A DNA stretch of 12,319 nt from Bifidobacterium breve. Its GTDB lineage: Bacteria > Actinomycetota > Acidimicrobiia > Acidimicrobiales > Ilumatobacteraceae. The number at the start of each line of letters is the position of its first letter. Within the stretch, counting starts at the first letter, position 1. Below, piece after piece: positions 9,638 through 12,319 of this stretch. Both the position numbers and the translations under genes were made by a program. Location of the stretch: NCBI GenBank assembly GCA_943325435.2, contig CALPPK020000006.1:1-12319 (forward strand). The letters run 5' to 3'. A model generated the notes under the pieces. The model did no database searches. It had not been told where the DNA came from and was given only the letters and a program-made list of their open reading frames with translations.

Positions 9638-10417
9638 ATGAGCAGCGACCACGAGAACCCATATGGCGTTGACGGATACGACGCAACTACGTACGGCGAC
9701 TCTTTTGCCGAGGTGTATGACCAGTGGTACGAAGGCCTAGACGACGCCGACTTTCTTGAATCCATTGTCAGCTCCCTCTCGGATCATCCTGTTCGTGTTC
9801 TTGAACTCGGCGTTGGCACCGGACGACTTGTCGCGCAATGGTTGTCTTTGCGGCCCACGTCTGGCGACACCATTGTTGGTATTGATTCATCGGCAGCAAT
9901 GTTGCAGATTGCCAATGAGAAGAACTTCCCTACGTCTGTCTCATTCATTTGCGGCGACTTTTCGGAACAACTTCCGAGCGGTCCATTCGATGTCGTCTTC
10001 ATCGGCTACAACACACTCTTTAATGTGCCAGACGCGCAAGCCCTGCAGAACTGCATCAAAAATGTTTCATCCGTTCTTAATTCGTCTGGGTCCCTTTACA
10101 TTGACGCCGTGATTCCGAGTTCAACGGATGACTCAACTCATGAATTCATGCAGACCATGGCTACGGGCGAGGAAGTTCTCGCCACAAGCCACCACGACCC
10201 GTTGTCTCAACGCATCACTGGCACATTCACGCACCTTGGCCCTGAAAATCTCTCACGGATTCGGTCTTGGGCTGTCCGCTACTTCACCCCACCCCAACTG
10301 GATGCAATTGCCGAGCAGTCCGGACTGGCTTTGTTCTCTCGTTATGCCGACGGGCGTCAGACTCCGTTTACTTCTGATTCACATCGTCACGTCAGTAGGT
10401 ATTCACCTACCGTGTGA
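9638..10417 (+). CDS. Class I SAM-dependent methyltransferase
   Basis: A 259-residue protein with a Rossmann-type methyltransferase core. Motif I VLELGVGTGR (54-63) binds S-adenosylmethionine, Asp83 in VGIDSSAAML (80-89) should hold the ribose hydroxyls, CGDF (105-108) is the acidic motif III region, and FDVVFIGYNTLFN (117-129) is the motif IV/post-IV strand. The N-terminal YGDSFAEVYDQWY (19-31) resembles the substrate lid of small-molecule methyltransferases such as the sugar N,N-dimethyltransferase (DesVI) group. The motif IV region lacks the NPPY or DPPY of nucleic-acid N-methyltransferases, so a small-molecule substrate is more likely. The actual substrate is unknown. It is divergent from iscS and 60 bases upstream of the GalT-like gene in the same direction, so co-transcription is possible. 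Confidence 0.88.
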   Translation: MSSDHENPYGVDGYDATTYGDSFAEVYDQWYEGLDDADFLESIVSSLSDHPVRVLELGVGTGRLVAQWLSLRPTSGDTIVGIDSSAAMLQIANEKNFPTSVSFICGDFSEQLPSGPFDVVFIGYNTLFNVPDAQALQNCIKNVSSVLNSSGSLYIDAVIPSSTDDSTHEFMQTMATGEEVLATSHHDPLSQRITGTFTHLGPENLSRIRSWAVRYFTPPQLDAIAEQSGLALFSRYADGRQTPFTSDSHRHVSRYSPTV

Positions 10418-10446
10418 CTCCTTCGTGTGCTGATAGTCCACCGAAA

Positions 10447-10470
10447 TCAGGGCATTTCGCCCTATCCTGA
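10447..10470 (+). promoter_or_regulatory. Two mutually exclusive short stems before the GalT-like gene
   Basis: AGGGC (10449-10453) can pair with GCCCT (10459-10463) around a 5-base loop. Alternatively TCAGGG (10447-10452) can pair with TCCTGA (10465-10470), including one G-U pair. Both helices use the same AGGG, so they cannot form together, and the second ends at the GAGTAGG region just before the ATG at 10478. There is no U-tract, so termination after the methyltransferase is not well supported. The stems are short and may be chance. Confidence 0.25.
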
Positions 10471-10477
10471 GTAGGTA

Positions 10478-11464
10478 ATGAGTCAACTTCGTCTCAATCT
10501 TCTCACCGGCCGTTGGGTCACGGTGGTGCCATCTCGAGCTAAACGCACGAGCGACTTTGCTCCGCGCGCTCAAAAAGTTGAAAACGATCCTGATCGTGAA
10601 TGCCCGTTCTGTCCTGACAGCTCACTTGCACACGATGACGTTCCACTTTTGGAAAACACAGATGCAGCAGGCAACTGGCAGTTGCGTGTTATCGCAAACC
10701 GCTACCCCGCTTTCGAAGGTGACGAGTCACTTGCGGTACGCAACCTTGGCCCTGTTCACGTGATGGCTGAAGCTAGCGGTACTCACGAAGTATTTGTGTA
10801 CTCACCAGAACACGAAGTACGACTTGATCAACTCTCTAATGATCAGATCGCTCAACTTATGGCTGCACTCAAGGCTCGCTTTATTGCGCACGCCAACACG
10901 CCAAACATTCGCTACACCCAAGCAATTGTGAACCATGGTCGTGAAGCCGGTGCATCACTTGCTCATCCACACGGACAGTTGCTAGGTCTTCCATTCGTGC
11001 CTGGCGAAATTCTTGAAGAAGAACGTGCATTCGAACGTTTCAAGGGCGGATGCATTGTGTGCACCACCACGGAAGCAGAATCAAACAACGAACGTTTCGT
11101 ACTTGAGAACGATCACGCGATGGTTATCTGCCCGTTCTGGTCATCTAGCCCATACGAATTGCTCATCATGCCAAAGGACCATCAGCAACATCTCACTGAT
11201 TCTTCAGAAGATGCACTCACCGGAGTTGGTCTTGCCGTTCGAGACGCCTTAAAGCACCTTGTCGCCACACTCGGCGACATTGCTTTCAACCTTGTGTTCC
11301 ATACAGCCCCGTCACACCACGAGGGCACCTACCACTGGCACGCACACTTGTTCCCCAAGCTCACAACCACTGCCGGTTTCGAACGCGGCACAGGCGTCAT
11401 GATCAATATCATCGCCCCTGAATTTGCTGCGGACGCTCTACGCCGCGCTGCAGTTGGCGTTTAA
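10478..11464 (+). CDS. galT: GalT-family UDP-glucose--hexose-1-phosphate uridylyltransferase
   Basis: A 328-residue HIT-superfamily nucleotidyltransferase. The family reaction exchanges UMP between UDP-glucose and a hexose 1-phosphate (galactose 1-phosphate in the Leloir pathway) through a uridylyl-histidine intermediate. The active site AHPHGQ (162-167) gives nucleophile His165 and Gln167. Zinc-type sites are CPFC (42-45) and CIVC (192-195), and the C-terminal half repeats the HIT fold with NLVFHTAP (271-278) and YHWHAHLFPK (285-294). The ending FERGTGVMIN (301-310), then PEFAADALR, is typical of the prokaryotic GalT class. Related enzymes can be ADP-sugar or AP4A phosphorylases, and no galK or galE is nearby, so galactose use is not proven. 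A weak GAGTAGG lies close to the ATG. The next gene starts 3 bases after its stop. Confidence 0.9.
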   Translation: MSQLRLNLLTGRWVTVVPSRAKRTSDFAPRAQKVENDPDRECPFCPDSSLAHDDVPLLENTDAAGNWQLRVIANRYPAFEGDESLAVRNLGPVHVMAEASGTHEVFVYSPEHEVRLDQLSNDQIAQLMAALKARFIAHANTPNIRYTQAIVNHGREAGASLAHPHGQLLGLPFVPGEILEEERAFERFKGGCIVCTTTEAESNNERFVLENDHAMVICPFWSSSPYELLIMPKDHQQHLTDSSEDALTGVGLAVRDALKHLVATLGDIAFNLVFHTAPSHHEGTYHWHAHLFPKLTTTAGFERGTGVMINIIAPEFAADALRRAAVGV

Positions 11465-11467
11465 TTC

Positions 11468-11908
11468 ATGGGAAGCATTCGCGTAGCAATTGATATCAAC
11501 GCAAGCACTCAGCGAGTGTGGGAAGTCGTCGAACCAATCGAGCGTCACGTTGACTGGATGGCTGATGCTGTTGCGATCCGTTTCAAGACAGACCAGACAC
11601 GCGGTACTGGCACCGAATTTTATTGCGACACCAAAGTTGGCCCCATCAAGCTTGTTGACGAAATGAAAATCACGTCATGGGTTCCAGAAAAAGCCATGGG
11701 CGTTACGCACACCGGTGTAGTAACAGGTACTGGCGAATTCACACTTGAACCTCTTAGCCCTACTTCAACGCGATTCGTGTGGACTGAAGTCTTGGTCTTC
11801 CCTTGGTGGCTCGGTGGAAAACTCGGAGCCCTAGTCGGTGGTCAAATTGTGATGAAAGCAATTTGGCGCAAGAACTTACGCATTCTCAAAAAACTCGCGG
11901 AACAATAA
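11468..11908 (+). CDS. SRPBCC-fold (START/polyketide cyclase-like) protein
   Basis: A 146-residue protein of the SRPBCC helix-grip family, which binds hydrophobic ligands in a deep pocket. The family pattern is complete: strand 1 (SIRVAIDINAS, 3-13), then the helix TQRVWEVVEPIERHVDWM (about 14-31), alternating strands with GTGTEF, VDEMKITSWVPEKAMGVTHTG and GEFTLEPL, and a long C-terminal helix (about 115-146) ending LRILKKLAEQ. No signal peptide or membrane helix is evident, so it should be cytoplasmic. The ligand cannot be read from sequence; members include coenzyme Q-binding, lipid-carrying and cyclase-like proteins. The ATG is 3 bases after the GalT-like stop and lacks its own good ribosome binding site, so it is probably translated by coupling in one operon. 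Its stop directly abuts the stop codon of the convergent UPF0126 gene. Confidence 0.85.
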   Translation: MGSIRVAIDINASTQRVWEVVEPIERHVDWMADAVAIRFKTDQTRGTGTEFYCDTKVGPIKLVDEMKITSWVPEKAMGVTHTGVVTGTGEFTLEPLSPTSTRFVWTEVLVFPWWLGGKLGALVGGQIVMKAIWRKNLRILKKLAEQ

Positions 11909-12319
11909 CTAAGCGGGACGTGGCGCAGACCAGCCACGCCACTTTGAAATCACGCGGATTGAAAACGCAAGCAGAATTCCCACAATGGCCACCGCTGATT
12001 GGTTGAGATTCCATTCATCGCCGATCACAACAACTATCGCAGCAGCTATTGCTGCAGTTGCATAAATTTCTCGGTGCAACACCACAGGAATCTCACGCAC
12101 CAATACATCGCGTGCCACTCCTCCTCCAATTGCAGTGAGCATTCCAATACCAACAGAGGCAGAAGCATTGAGGCCAGCATTCAACGCCTTCTGTGTACCT
12201 GCAACAGCAAATAAGCCAAGACCCGCTGCGTCAAGAACTATGAGTGGTCTTTGCAATCGAGAAATAGCGGGATGAACGTAGAACACAAAAACGCCGCACA
12301 CAACAGGTACGACCAAATA
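11909..12319 (-). CDS. UPF0126 / TRIC-type membrane protein, C-terminal part (5' end outside window)
   Basis: The last 136 or so codons of a multi-pass membrane protein. UPF0126 proteins are about 200-230 residues and consist of two repeats of three helices each; what is visible is the end of the first repeat plus the second. The signature is clear: DAAGLGLFAVAGTQKAL, then GMLTAIGGGVARDVL and EIPVVLHREIYATAA, followed by two more hydrophobic helices and a basic tail. Bacterial homologues have been studied as trimeric cation channels related to TRIC and, in some databases, are labelled glycine transporters. Substrate is open here. The first in-frame start-like codon in the window (TTG at 12316) is probably an internal Leu, because the family needs the missing first repeat. 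The protein ends exactly where the SRPBCC gene ends on the other strand. Confidence 0.88.
   Translation of the reverse strand, partial: YLVVPVVCGVFVFYVHPAISRLQRPLIVLDAAGLGLFAVAGTQKALNAGLNASASVGIGMLTAIGGGVARDVLVREIPVVLHREIYATAAIAAAIVVVIGDEWNLNQSAVAIVGILLAFSIRVISKWRGWSAPRPA
11919..11938. terminator. Weak hairpin just past the SRPBCC stop, possible terminator
   Basis: CGTGGC (11919-11924) and GCCACG (11933-11938) can form a 6-bp GC-rich stem with an 8-base loop. It starts 11 bases after the SRPBCC stop and lies inside the end of the convergent UPF0126 gene. An alternative pairing GTGGCG/CGCCAC is also possible. The following plus-strand bases (CCACTTTG) give only three Ts, so intrinsic termination would be weak. 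Confidence 0.25.

Noticed and set aside
12314..12316. TTG as the start of the UPF0126-type protein
   Set aside because: The family needs a first three-helix repeat that would lie beyond the window, so this is most likely an internal Leu codon.

Overview
This window looks like ordinary, densely coded actinobacterial chromosome. About 98% is coding, and the longest gaps between genes are roughly 55-115 bases. Base composition is near 50% GC by eye, with GTG as well as ATG starts. The PASTA kinase-like protein, the cysteine desulfurase / MnmA / MetE-like / LigA neighbourhood and the GalT type fit an actinobacterium of moderate GC. A member of Acidimicrobiia or a similar freshwater or marine lineage is my inference; nothing here fixes the taxon. 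I see no tRNA or rRNA gene, CRISPR array, insertion sequence, phage gene or long repeat.

Layout. On the minus strand at the left are a short-chain dehydrogenase cut by the window edge (1-590) and, upstream of it, a membrane-anchored PASTA protein whose kinase domain has lost most catalytic residues (637-2730). A small membrane-anchored Ig-like protein (2799-3278, plus) is divergent from that pseudokinase and runs into ligA. Next comes a minus-strand pair, a single-domain MetE-like protein followed by NAD-dependent DNA ligase LigA (6412 down to 3275). An unrecognised multi-pass membrane protein lies on the plus strand (6529-7380). A translationally coupled cysteine desulfurase-mnmA pair follows on the minus strand (9582 down to 7370). 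On the plus strand are a SAM-dependent methyltransferase (9638-10417), a GalT-family nucleotidyltransferase (10478-11464) and an SRPBCC-fold protein (11468-11908). The window ends inside a minus-strand UPF0126/TRIC-type membrane protein.

How genes work together. The clearest link is sulfur relay: the cysteine desulfurase makes the persulfide that MnmA uses to 2-thiolate U34 of tRNA, and the two reading frames overlap by 4 bases. The MetE-like gene and ligA lie 36-39 bases apart in the same orientation. From memory, the same gene set (iscS, trmU/mnmA, a MetE-like gene, ligA) lies close together in Mycobacterium tuberculosis, so the neighbourhood looks old. The other genes look like independent housekeeping or metabolic functions.

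I did not find a convincing undescribed multi-gene system. The points most worth following up are the degenerate kinase domain, the MetE-like protein lacking one expected zinc ligand, the unusual LigA zinc-finger spacing, the overlapping convergent stop codons, and two RNA hairpins placed against ribosome binding sites.
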